A stretch of DNA of 42,754 nt from Oscillospiraceae bacterium (GTDB taxonomy: Bacteria; Bacillota; Clostridia; Oscillospirales; Oscillospiraceae), in contig WRDH01000026.1 of assembly GCA_009783555.1 (NCBI GenBank), positions 1-42,754 on the forward strand, in the 5' to 3' direction. Below, in pieces: positions 1 through 6,824 of this stretch. Each line of letters starts with the position of its first letter. Position 1 is the stretch's first letter. Position numbers and translations under genes: made by a program. Under the pieces are notes generated by a model. It saw only the letters and a program-made list of their open reading frames with translations. It was not told where the DNA came from and searched no databases.

Positions 1-43
1 TGCAGACATTGTTACATTCGTTATTTTTTATGGAGGAATTAAT

Positions 44-613
44 ATGTCCACTACTCAACCAATTCGCGACAAAAGCCATGTTCGAGAATTATCAGAGCAT
101 TATCTTGAACAGGGGGAGTTAAGAAATTATCTCCTTATTGTGATGGGAGTACATACAGCCCTTCGCATAAGTGACTTGCTACGTATTAAATGGGATGATG
201 TATATGATTTCAACCGCAATCGCTTACGAGATAGTATTTCTATTTTAGAGCATAAAACATCAAAAACAAAACTTATTAAGCTTAATGTTGCAATCATTAA
301 CTCTTTGCACATCTGTATGTCATTAATTAAACAAGGCGAATTTATTTTTAAGAGTCGAAAAGGAGGAGCTATAAGCCGTATACAGGCATATCGAATTATT
401 CGTAGTGCTAGCGAAGCTCTCGATTTTCATTCAAATATTTCCTGTCATTCTTTAAGGAAAACATTCGGTTACCATGCTTGGAAAAATGGAGTATCACCAG
501 CCGTTCTTATGGAAATCTTTAATCATTCTAATTTTGATATAACTAGACGATATTTAGGCGTTACACAGGATGACAAGAATGATGTCTATAATCTTCTTGG
601 TGAAGTTCTTTGA
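44..613 (+). CDS. Short tyrosine recombinase (phage-integrase family)
   Basis: The 189-residue protein is a catalytic-domain-only tyrosine recombinase, expected to cut and rejoin DNA through a 3'-phosphotyrosine link. The full active-site set is visible: Arg41 (in TALRISDLLR), a candidate beta-hairpin Lys71, His135 and Arg138 (in CHSLRKT), His161 (in FNHSN) and the nucleophile Tyr170 (in RRYLGV). It lacks the N-terminal core-binding domain that the 388-residue integrase at 4793 has, so it resembles the short recombinases found inside mobile elements rather than a complete integrase. The ATG follows a clear GGAGG. It is the first gene seen of the integrative element. Its target, and whether it inverts or resolves DNA, cannot be told. 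Confidence 0.85.
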   Translation: MSTTQPIRDKSHVRELSEHYLEQGELRNYLLIVMGVHTALRISDLLRIKWDDVYDFNRNRLRDSISILEHKTSKTKLIKLNVAIINSLHICMSLIKQGEFIFKSRKGGAISRIQAYRIIRSASEALDFHSNISCHSLRKTFGYHAWKNGVSPAVLMEIFNHSNFDITRRYLGVTQDDKNDVYNLLGEVL

Positions 614-1257
614 ACTTCAATTGCGAAAAAGTTTAATGTACTTCAGTTATATATTTAGTTTAAGTAATATATAATTTTCAAACCCACATGTCATATGCAA
701 AAAAAATCATACTAAGAATGTACTCGTATTAATAAGTAACATAACACCTGCGTTTAACTAAAGCAACAATCTGTACATAAACGTAGCAAAAAAATACAGA
801 ATTAGTAATAATATTCATTCACACGCAAAAAAAGTACAATTGCTTAATGAAGATTTTTCTGCTCCCAAAATGTAGAATTTTTCCACATACTATCGTACAT
901 TTTAACATTTAGAGTGTGAAAACTCAAATTTAATATAATGAGATTTTACTAAATAAAGTAACTTTTTGAAAAATATTAAGATTTTGTGAATAAATATAAA
1001 AACATCCCAAAAGTGATGAGTTTTTCAACATTTTCAGAGGTGCTTATGTTAAGAAATCATCATAACGGACTGTCTTTTCATCATATTATGTCTATTGCAT
1101 AAATTATTTCATACTTTTATAATACGATTCCCACTTGTCTTGCAAAAATAAATTTCAAAAAAACGACACCTTTTATGTCAAAAAAATGCATACTAATAGT
1201 AAGAGAAGCTTTTAGAAAGCTATGAATAATCGAAACGCAAGGAAAGGGGCATCTATC
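614..1257 (+). other. AT-rich non-coding stretch inside the element
   Basis: No convincing gene is seen in this strongly AT-rich stretch. It holds a near-consensus promoter (see 1095-1123). Two similar A-rich blocks around 690-715 and 1176-1200 share the pattern of an A-run followed by CATACTAA. They could be protein-binding sites, but nothing shows this directly. Confidence 0.5.
1095..1123 (+). promoter_or_regulatory. Sigma-A promoter (TTGCAT, 17 bp, TATAAT)
   Basis: The -35 box TTGCAT (1095-1100) and a perfect -10 box TATAAT (1118-1123) are separated by exactly 17 bp. The start point would be near 1130, giving a leader of roughly 130 nt before the small gene at 1258. It probably drives this gene and perhaps the regulator at 1718. 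Confidence 0.7.
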
Positions 1258-1497
1258 ATGTTAAGTAATAATAATCCACACGAAACTTACATTTATCAGA
1301 AAAAAGGAATTAACTCCCACTCTAAAGGTAAGCTTGAAGAAGTAAGAAATGGCGGGAAGTTGATGTGCCTAATTAGTCCATATGACGGGATTATTGAAAT
1401 TGTTAAAGAAAAGAATAGAAAAACTGTAATAACATTCATGTTAGATTGCACAGTAATTGAGAATCACAACAACTCTACTTCTCATGCATTCAACTAG
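1258..1497 (+). CDS. Small hypothetical protein of the integrative element
   Basis: This encodes 79 residues from the ATG at 1258, which is preceded by GGAAAGGGG at suitable distance. An in-frame ATG at 1222 would add 12 residues but has no good ribosome binding site. I do not recognise the family. The C-terminal half (KLMCLISPYDGIIEIVKEKNRK then VITFMLDC) reads like a small beta-rich fold; there is no signal peptide or membrane segment. Codon use and AT content match the rest of the element. It lies between a strong promoter and a structured leader, in the place where conjugative elements often carry small regulators, but no function can be assigned. Confidence 0.6.
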   Translation: MLSNNNPHETYIYQKKGINSHSKGKLEEVRNGGKLMCLISPYDGIIEIVKEKNRKTVITFMLDCTVIENHNNSTSHAFN

Positions 1498-1530
1498 GTA
1501 GTATAAAAATATGTAATCCGTAGAACCGCT

Positions 1531-1585
1531 AGACGGGCAAGGATATTGCCGGGTAGGACCCGACGATTCCAAGCTCGTCTTTTTG
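1531..1585 (+). terminator. Nested stem-loop followed by a T-tract
   Basis: Bases 1531-1538 (AGACGGGC) pair with 1573-1580 (GCTCGTCT) using one G-U pair. Inside is a second 5-bp hairpin, 1550-1554 with 1558-1562. A run of T follows directly. It could terminate transcription of the small gene upstream, or act as an attenuator for the regulator downstream. Confidence 0.5.
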
Positions 1586-1589
1586 TTTT

Positions 1590-1710
1590 ATGGATTTAAA
1601 GACGGCTCTGCGGATACCTGACAAGGAGCCTGATATGAGTTTTCAAACACGCTGCCGTGACCCGCCTGAATCCATTTGATTTAAGAAACCCCAAAAAATC
1701 AAATGGAGGA
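1590..1710 (+). promoter_or_regulatory. Leader with mutually exclusive pairings over a ribosome binding site
   Basis: Bases 1671-1682 are perfectly complementary to 1696-1707, a 12-bp hairpin that covers the first bases of the GGAGGA ribosome binding site (1705-1710) of the gene at 1718. The same segment (1669-1675) is also complementary to 1590-1596 further upstream. The two pairings exclude each other, which is the layout of a switchable leader. The pairings are read from sequence; switching is inference. Confidence 0.45.
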
Positions 1711-1717
1711 AAGGTCA

Positions 1718-2101
1718 ATGAATGAAGAAAAAAAATATTACGTAGAGGTTGAAGGTCAAACAGTTGAAGTCACAAAGGATGTCTACTATGCATTCAAACG
1801 TCCGATATGGAAGGAGCGAAAACGTCGTGAAGTAAGAAAATCATATGAAGTATCATTTGAGCAGGTTGAAGAAATTATTCCATCTCTCGGACCTACATTA
1901 GAAGACAGTGTGATTGAGAAAACGCTCTTATCTGAGGCATACATAACTCTAACAAAAAGAGAACAAATTGTTATAAAAGCATTGTTTTACGAAGGGTTTA
2001 CAGAATGTGAGTTTGCAAATGATTTTGGGATAGCGCAGCAGAATGTAAACAAGTCAAAAAAGAGAGCAATGAAAAAATTCTTAAAATATTTCTCAGAATA
2101 G
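1718..2101 (+). CDS. Sigma-70 region-4-like HTH regulator of the integrative element
   Basis: The 127-residue protein ends in a sigma-70 region-4-like helix-turn-helix: residues about 75-120 (LTKREQIVIKALFYEG, then ANDFGIAQQNVNKSKKRA) have the usual two-helix pattern followed by a basic helix. It lacks the region-2 domain of a complete sigma factor. Small sigma-like proteins of this type occur in Tn916-like conjugative elements, where they regulate element genes. I chose the ATG at 1718 because it lies 7 bases after GGAGGA; an ATG at 1703 overlaps the ribosome binding site itself. The upstream leader can fold over the ribosome binding site, which suggests translational control. It probably acts as a regulator of excision or transfer. 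Confidence 0.75.
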   Translation: MNEEKKYYVEVEGQTVEVTKDVYYAFKRPIWKERKRREVRKSYEVSFEQVEEIIPSLGPTLEDSVIEKTLLSEAYITLTKREQIVIKALFYEGFTECEFANDFGIAQQNVNKSKKRAMKKFLKYFSE

Positions 2102-2598
2102 GGGTGTAAAAGTACCAACTTTTTTCCTTTGTATAGTGAGGGGATATTTTCCTCCCCTCATGTACATTGAAAAACACCGGTATCAACGGAATCGGTCATA
2201 TCGGAACATCAGATACAATAACCGCTGTGTCGCGCGCGAAAACCGCCTGTAATGGGTGCGAGCGCTCCTGCTTTATTAGAAGGGTTGAATGTATACGAAA
2301 AGTAACAAGTGATAAAACGGGTGACATAAACGGCATAGCGGTGATAATGGTACTCCCTCGAGAGAACCGGGGCTGAGAAGCGCGGAGGCGCGATTCAGGG
2401 AAGTGTCGTGTGTGTTGAAACAGACCACATGAGCTTTCGTGTGTAAAGCCAACAATGTTGGTTCTGACAGTTTGATGTTTACCCCATGTGTCCGGGTACT
2501 GAGGAAAAAATAGGGCAAATCACATGCAAACAAATAAATCAATAACCGTCAATTACTATTTAAGGTTTCGACGGTTCTGATATTGGGGGTAACTTTAC
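2102..2598. other. Non-coding stretch with several inverted repeats
   Basis: Nearly 500 bp without a convincing gene, with a higher GC content than its flanks. A GAGGGG/CCCCTC hairpin with a short T-rich loop (about 2138-2160) may end transcription of the sigma-like gene. Other symmetric pieces are 2373-2398 (CTGA and GCGC arms) and the palindrome CCAACAATGTTGG at 2449-2461. It could hold a transfer origin or a non-coding RNA, but no known motif is recognised. Confidence 0.4.
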
Positions 2599-2658
2599 AT
2601 GACGGAAATTGGGTTGCCCCTACCACAGAGCCGCCGAATATTACGAAAGGACGATTCG

Positions 2659-4356
2659 ATGAAACGAGACATTAAACGTGAAATATCACGAGCCGAACTT
2701 GGTGATGTTCCAGTGAAAGAAAATAAAAACACAAAAGTTCTGTTAATAGCATTTGATTGTATGCTTGTAGAGCACTTTACAGGACGAAGCTATACATACT
2801 ATACAATCAATCTTCAAACCGGAAGAAAAGAAACAATCGCCCGTCGTGCAAACGGAGTTCCTGTATCAAGCATTGACACTCTGGTTATAAAAATGCGTGA
2901 TTCACAAGTCGCAGGTGCAGGAATATTTGAAGCAGAAAGATTATCCGGAAACGGCATCTCAGTAAAAAAGGGAAAAGAACTACTGCTAATGGTTTTTAAA
3001 GAAGTTTTGCCTTTCTATGGCTACTCTATCCGTAAGGAGCAGATATCACTTGCACTTCTAATCTTCGACTCAATATACAAGTGTATTATCACGCTTGCTG
3101 AAGGTAACAATGGAACCGAGAGAATATTTACTTACCTGATACCTGCTCTTATAGCAAAATTAGGCAGGCTCAATGAAAAACGCAGCCTTAGCTTTCATGC
3201 TAATGCAAGATATATTGATATTGTTAATATGCCGATTGTTATTGCAACGTCATGTCCCGCTCTTCAAAAAGCACTTGTCGATGAGTATATCCCTGAGTTA
3301 TCGCGGATACTGCTAGAGTCCGAAGTTATTAGAAGAGCTATTAAAGCGGTTATACGCAAAGGGCGAGACAATTATGTATGCGAGTATAGGCTTAGATGTT
3401 ACTTGCCAAACGAACAGGATAATCAAGTAAAAAAGTACTTGCTCCGTATGCTTGCACCGGCAGCAAAAATTGATTTAGCAAATAACAATGATTTAACCAA
3501 TTATGTTAAACGTAAGATATCTGTCCCGGAGCATTGTGGATTACGATGTAAGTTCCGCAACACCTGTCAATACTTCCGATTTCGTGACGAAGCAAAATCA
3601 TATGACATTGATATTCAAGTATGTAACCATAATTTCTTAATCAACGATATAATGCGTCGGAAAGAAAATAAGATACCACTTCTCCCAAACTACCAGATAG
3701 TTATTATTGATGAAGCACATATGCTAAGAAAGGCAGCTCGGACTATATATGGGATTAACTTTTCTAGTGCTTCTTTAGTGGATTTGAATGAATCAATCGG
3801 AAAAATGAGCATTAGACACGAAGTTGCTGATAAAAAAACAAAATCATTAGCAAAAACACTGGTAAGAATTGGCAGCACTTTATTTAAGCAACTTTTAGAA
3901 CAAACCGAAAACAAAGATAAAACTATCGGAGCTGTGATAGATCGTTTCGATGTTAAACTGGACAGCGAAATTGCCCGACACTTGTGTAATATACGTGATA
4001 TTACTTTAAGCATCTCTGACGTATTACCTATTATCCCTGTTTCACCAAGAGACGATGAACGAAAAACACAAGTCCTGACAGAGTTGAAAAAAATCCGGGA
4101 TCAAGCTGCCGAACTGATGTATTATGATAATCTTTCCTGCTGGATTGAAAGAGACAAGAAAGAAAACCGGCTTTGTTCATTGCCGACAAACCTTGGAGAT
4201 CGGTTATACAACGATATATGGAAACTTGGAATACCAACAATCCTGATATCAGGTTCGTTATCAGTTGATGGAAACTTGTCTTATATGAAAAGACTGATTG
4301 GATTGGATAATGCTGAAAGCTTTAGGGTAAATGAGTTCGTAAGAGTCCATCCGTGA
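2659..4356 (+). CDS. DinG/Rad3-like helicase relative with degenerate Walker A and missing C-terminal domain
   Basis: This 565-residue protein resembles the N-terminal part of DinG-type iron-sulfur superfamily 2 helicases. Visible features are a Q-motif-like YSIRKEQ, the first Fe-S cysteine in GRDNYVC (about 241), three further cysteines in CGLRC and FRNTC (about 293-303), and a DEAH box in IIDEAHML (about 351-354). The P-loop, normally GTGTGKS/T, is replaced by GNNGTER, so the ATP-binding Lys is lost. The protein stops soon after motif III (ILISGSLS), so most of helicase domain 2 is absent. It may be a non-catalytic DNA-binding derivative or a decayed gene, although the reading frame is long and clean. 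The ATG at 2659 follows AAAGGA; an upstream ATG at 2599 would add 20 residues. Confidence 0.6.
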   Translation: MKRDIKREISRAELGDVPVKENKNTKVLLIAFDCMLVEHFTGRSYTYYTINLQTGRKETIARRANGVPVSSIDTLVIKMRDSQVAGAGIFEAERLSGNGISVKKGKELLLMVFKEVLPFYGYSIRKEQISLALLIFDSIYKCIITLAEGNNGTERIFTYLIPALIAKLGRLNEKRSLSFHANARYIDIVNMPIVIATSCPALQKALVDEYIPELSRILLESEVIRRAIKAVIRKGRDNYVCEYRLRCYLPNEQDNQVKKYLLRMLAPAAKIDLANNNDLTNYVKRKISVPEHCGLRCKFRNTCQYFRFRDEAKSYDIDIQVCNHNFLINDIMRRKENKIPLLPNYQIVIIDEAHMLRKAARTIYGINFSSASLVDLNESIGKMSIRHEVADKKTKSLAKTLVRIGSTLFKQLLEQTENKDKTIGAVIDRFDVKLDSEIARHLCNIRDITLSISDVLPIIPVSPRDDERKTQVLTELKKIRDQAAELMYYDNLSCWIERDKKENRLCSLPTNLGDRLYNDIWKLGIPTILISGSLSVDGNLSYMKRLIGLDNAESFRVNEFVRVHP

Positions 4357-4378
4357 AGTAATGATATTAACAACTCAG

Positions 4379-4405
4379 CCCCTTTTCCCAACTTGGGAAA
4401 AGGGG
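4379..4405. repeat. Perfect 13-bp inverted repeat (CCCCTTTTCCCAA)
   Basis: Bases 4379-4391 and 4393-4405 are perfect reverse complements around a single base. The element lies between the helicase-like gene and the excisionase, just before the latter's GGAGG. It has no T-tract, so it is more likely a small dispersed palindrome or an mRNA-processing hairpin than a classical terminator. Confidence 0.6.
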
Positions 4406-4423
4406 TATAGTTTGGAGGAAATA

Positions 4424-4654
4424 ATGAACATAAGCGAGATAAATAATTATACCGCAGAATCAAGCTTATCAATGCTTGATAATCAACCCGATGTTATGGA
4501 TATAACTCAAATGAGCATGGTTCTTGGAGTAAGTACAAAAACCGGATATTCTTTGCTAAACGGCGGTCAAATAGCATACCTTAAAATAGGTCGATCATAT
4601 CGAATACCGAAGTCGAAACTCCTTGATTATCTAAAGAGTGCGACTGTCCATTAA
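4424..4654 (+). CDS. xis: Excisionase-like HTH DNA-binding protein
   Basis: The 76-residue protein carries a MerR/excisionase-type winged helix: MDITQMSMVLGVSTKTGYSL followed by GGQIAYLKIGRSYRIPKSKLLDYL, the usual HTH_17 pattern of a helix-turn-helix plus a wing with the GRSYRIPKSKL signature. Such proteins bend DNA at attachment sites and steer the adjacent integrase to excision. It lies 138 bp upstream of the integrase, the usual Tn916-type order. The ATG at 4424 has TTGGAGGAA 6 bases before it. Confidence 0.85.
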   Translation: MNISEINNYTAESSLSMLDNQPDVMDITQMSMVLGVSTKTGYSLLNGGQIAYLKIGRSYRIPKSKLLDYLKSATVH

Positions 4655-4792
4655 CATCACAATATATTGCATATTATGACAAATTATTACACAGTATTTT
4701 GTGTTTTTAACATTGTAGTTTAGTGTCAAGTGTGGTAGAATATTCTTGTCAATGAAAGGTGAATATCGCTACCACAGAAATGGAGGTTTATT

Positions 4793-5959
4793 TTGGTAGC
4801 AGGACACTTACAGGAAAAAAACAATAGATATCAAATAGTATTAAGCTATAAAGACGAACTTGGAAAAAACAGGACTAAATGGATAAGCACAGGACTCCCA
4901 ATTAAAGGTAATAAGAAGAAAGCCGAAGATATGTTGCTTAAAGCTCGGAGGGATTTTAATCCGGCAGTCACAAAAGAAGATGAAATAACATTTGCAAGCT
5001 TTATGAATAGTTGGCTGAGTATGATAAAACCAAACATAGAACTAACAACATATTCATCATACGCAAACTGCGTAAAACGTGTTGTAAGCCCATATTTTGA
5101 AGAACAGGGTACTTTACTCAGAGAAATACAACCAAAGCACATACAAGACTTCTACACCCACTGTATGAACGTCAGAGGCGTATCTGCATCAACCGTAATA
5201 CATTATCATGCAAATATCCGAAAAGCCCTTAAATATGCTGTTGATACGGACATCTTAATGACTAATCCCGCTGACAAAATCCAAAGACCAAAGGTGCAGA
5301 AGTATGTTGGGAAGTTTTATGACATTGATGAAGTCAACGACCTTTTTCATATTGTCAACGGCACAAGACTTGAATTACCCGTAATGATGGCAGCGTTTTA
5401 CGGATTAAGGCGAAGTGAAATCGTCGGATTGAAATGGGATGCTATTGACTTCAAGAACAGGACAATCACAATAAAGCATACGGTCACTGATGTAATCATC
5501 GACAACAGATTAATCACAGTTGAGAAAGATCGAACAAAAAACAAGTCCAGTTATCGCTCATTACCACTTGTCGATGAGTTTTACGAAATCCTGTCTAACG
5601 CTAAAAATCAACAGTATGAATACCGTTCACTTTGTGGGAACTCATACAACAATAAATTCTTAGAGTATATATGTGTTGATGAAATGGGTAATCGTATAAA
5701 GCCAAACTTCATTACGGAGAACTTCCGGAACACTCTTCATAAAAACGATATGAGAAGAATCAGGTTCCATGACCTCAGACATACAGCAGCATCACTACTT
5801 CTCAACGCAGGAGTCAGCATGAAAGAAATACAGGAATGGCTCGGTCACAGTGACTTCGGTACAACAGCAAATATCTACGGTCATCTTGATGTAAACGCAA
5901 AACTTCGCTCGGCAGATGCTATGCTGTCATTGGGAATGAGATTACCCGCTCCGGCATAA
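4793..5959 (+). CDS. int: Tn916-type tyrosine integrase
   Basis: This complete 388-residue integrase has an N-terminal arm-binding segment (about 1-60), a SAM-like core-binding domain (about 65-155) and a catalytic domain. The active site is intact: Arg in FYGLRRSEI, His and Arg in HDLRHTAAS, His in LGHSDFG, and Tyr in ANIYGHLD near residue 363. The start is TTG at 4793, 6 bases after GGAGG. The gene ends 83 bp from the 3' end of tRNA-Leu(CAA), which marks that tRNA as the probable attachment site and this as one end of the element. The hairpin at 5961-5985 follows the stop. Confidence 0.93.
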   Translation: MVAGHLQEKNNRYQIVLSYKDELGKNRTKWISTGLPIKGNKKKAEDMLLKARRDFNPAVTKEDEITFASFMNSWLSMIKPNIELTTYSSYANCVKRVVSPYFEEQGTLLREIQPKHIQDFYTHCMNVRGVSASTVIHYHANIRKALKYAVDTDILMTNPADKIQRPKVQKYVGKFYDIDEVNDLFHIVNGTRLELPVMMAAFYGLRRSEIVGLKWDAIDFKNRTITIKHTVTDVIIDNRLITVEKDRTKNKSSYRSLPLVDEFYEILSNAKNQQYEYRSLCGNSYNNKFLEYICVDEMGNRIKPNFITENFRNTLHKNDMRRIRFHDLRHTAASLLLNAGVSMKEIQEWLGHSDFGTTANIYGHLDVNAKLRSADAMLSLGMRLPAPA

Positions 5960-5960
5960 A

Positions 5961-5985
5961 CATCTCTTATAGAAAATAAGAGATG
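5961..5985. terminator. 9-bp hairpin after the integrase
   Basis: CATCTCTTA at 5961-5969 pairs with TAAGAGATG at 5977-5985. It lies directly after the integrase stop codon. No T-run follows, so termination is not certain. A related AAGAGATGC motif recurs in the repeat unit at 6129-6311. Confidence 0.5.
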
Positions 5986-6042
5986 CCGCACAAAATGAGA
6001 CTCCGAAGAGCCTCATACCACAGTGTATCCCTTGCGGGACAA

Positions 6043-6128
6043 TGGTACCGGCGGTCGGACTCGAACCGACACTCCATCGCTGAAACGTGATTTTGAGTCA
6101 CGCATGTCTACCATTCCATCACGCCGGC
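6043..6128 (-). tRNA. tRNA-Leu (anticodon CAA)
   Basis: Read on the minus strand, this 86-base gene has a 7-bp acceptor stem (GCCGGCG with CGCCGGT, one G-U pair), a D-arm, an anticodon stem CGTGA/TCACG around loop CTCAAAA (anticodon CAA), a long class II variable arm, a T-arm with GGTTCGAGTCC, and an encoded CCA end. It is the only intact copy in a row of four related sequences. The element integrase lies on its 3' side. Confidence 0.95.
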
Positions 6129-6271
6129 ACATATCAAATTTTCAATAAATCACACTCCGGATAAATTAGAGATGTTCATAAGAGATGCTCTTAATATTAG
6201 CACTCCGGTACACATCACAAACGCAGTATTATCAAGGGTTTCCGCTACTACCTCCTCTATCAGACTTGTAC

Positions 6272-6311
6272 GATTTTGAGTGCAGCACGTCTACCATTCC
6301 ATCATGCCGGC
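6272..6311 (-). pseudogene. tRNA-Leu 5'-half remnant (CAA-type loop)
   Basis: The acceptor strand, D-arm and anticodon loop CTCAAAATC closely match the intact tRNA-Leu. There is no variable arm, T-arm or CCA, and the anticodon stem cannot close. Confidence 0.75.
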
Positions 6312-6457
6312 TCACCGTATTAAAATCGGGAAATTACTCCCTCGTGCATCCAAAAGAATTCGCAAAAGAACTTATGTAAAAACGCATTCGCCATGTGTGG
6401 CAAAAAGCTAGTAATAATCAGGGTTTTTCCTCTTTGATGTATCAAGTTGAACGCTAG

Positions 6458-6498
6458 ATTTTGAGTGCGGCACGTCTACCTATTCCATCACAGTGGCA
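6458..6498 (-). pseudogene. tRNA-Leu 5'-half remnant (most decayed)
   Basis: The sequence GATGGAATAGGTAGACG plus CTCAAAATC on the minus strand matches the D-arm and anticodon loop with an extra base and acceptor changes. No 3' half follows. Confidence 0.65.
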
Positions 6499-6636
6499 TA
6501 TAAAATTATCAAGAATCATACCTCGGATAAATTAGAGAACTTTACAAGAGAACTCTGCAAAATATCATCTTTCTTACCCCTCGCAAACGTAGTCATATCA
6601 AGGGTTTCTGCTACTACCTCCTATATCTGACGTGTT

Positions 6637-6677
6637 GGATTTTAAATCCATCACGTCTACCATTCCATCACACCGGC
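6637..6677 (-). pseudogene. tRNA-Leu 5'-half remnant (TAA-type loop)
   Basis: This copy has a loop TTTAAAA that would read as anticodon TAA rather than CAA. The anticodon stem has a mismatch and no T-arm or CCA follows. It is the copy closest to the promoter at 6719-6747. Confidence 0.7.
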
Positions 6678-6718
6678 TTAATTTCTCACTGGTATGGGCG
6701 GTTTTTCCACCGTTTGAT

Positions 6719-6747
6719 ATTATAGTTCATGCCAATACTAATTTCAA
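6719..6747 (-). promoter_or_regulatory. Sigma-A promoter (TTGAAA, 17 bp, TATAAT) facing the tRNA array
   Basis: On the minus strand TTGAAA (6747-6742) and a perfect TATAAT (6724-6719) are 17 bp apart. Transcription would start near 6712 and run through the three tRNA remnants into intact tRNA-Leu(CAA), which is now about 585 bp downstream. This suggests the promoter once served a tRNA gene at 6677. Confidence 0.7.
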
Positions 6748-6824
6748 GCGTCAAAATTTCATTTTATAGACTTTACAGTTGCTTTGTTAATTTACGATCT
6801 TAGGAGATTCTTTTATTTTGTAAC

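Larger units (their letters stand above)
6129..6677 (-). repeat. Degenerate tandem array (about 183-bp period) of tRNA-Leu 5' halves
   Basis: Three units upstream of the intact tRNA each end in a tRNA-Leu 5' half. The 5' ends lie at 6677, 6498, 6311 and, for the intact gene, 6128, so the steps are 179, 187 and 183 bp. Units 1 and 3 also share spacer blocks (GGATAAATTAGAGA, and ATCAAGGGTTTC followed by GCTACTACCTCCT). Homology to tRNA stops just past the anticodon loop. I infer fossil attachment sites from repeated insertion at the anticodon. Confidence 0.7.

Noticed and set aside
1703..1717. Upstream ATG for the sigma-like gene
   Set aside because: This ATG overlaps the GGAGGA that serves the ATG at 1718.
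2167..2376. Open frame of 69 codons with a TTG start and four cysteines
   Set aside because: It has no ribosome binding site, no recognisable family and unusual codon use. It overlaps a region rich in inverted repeats, so I treat it as chance.
6185..6379. Open frame of 64 codons in the tRNA-remnant array
   Set aside because: It runs through decayed tRNA sequence and has no start signal.
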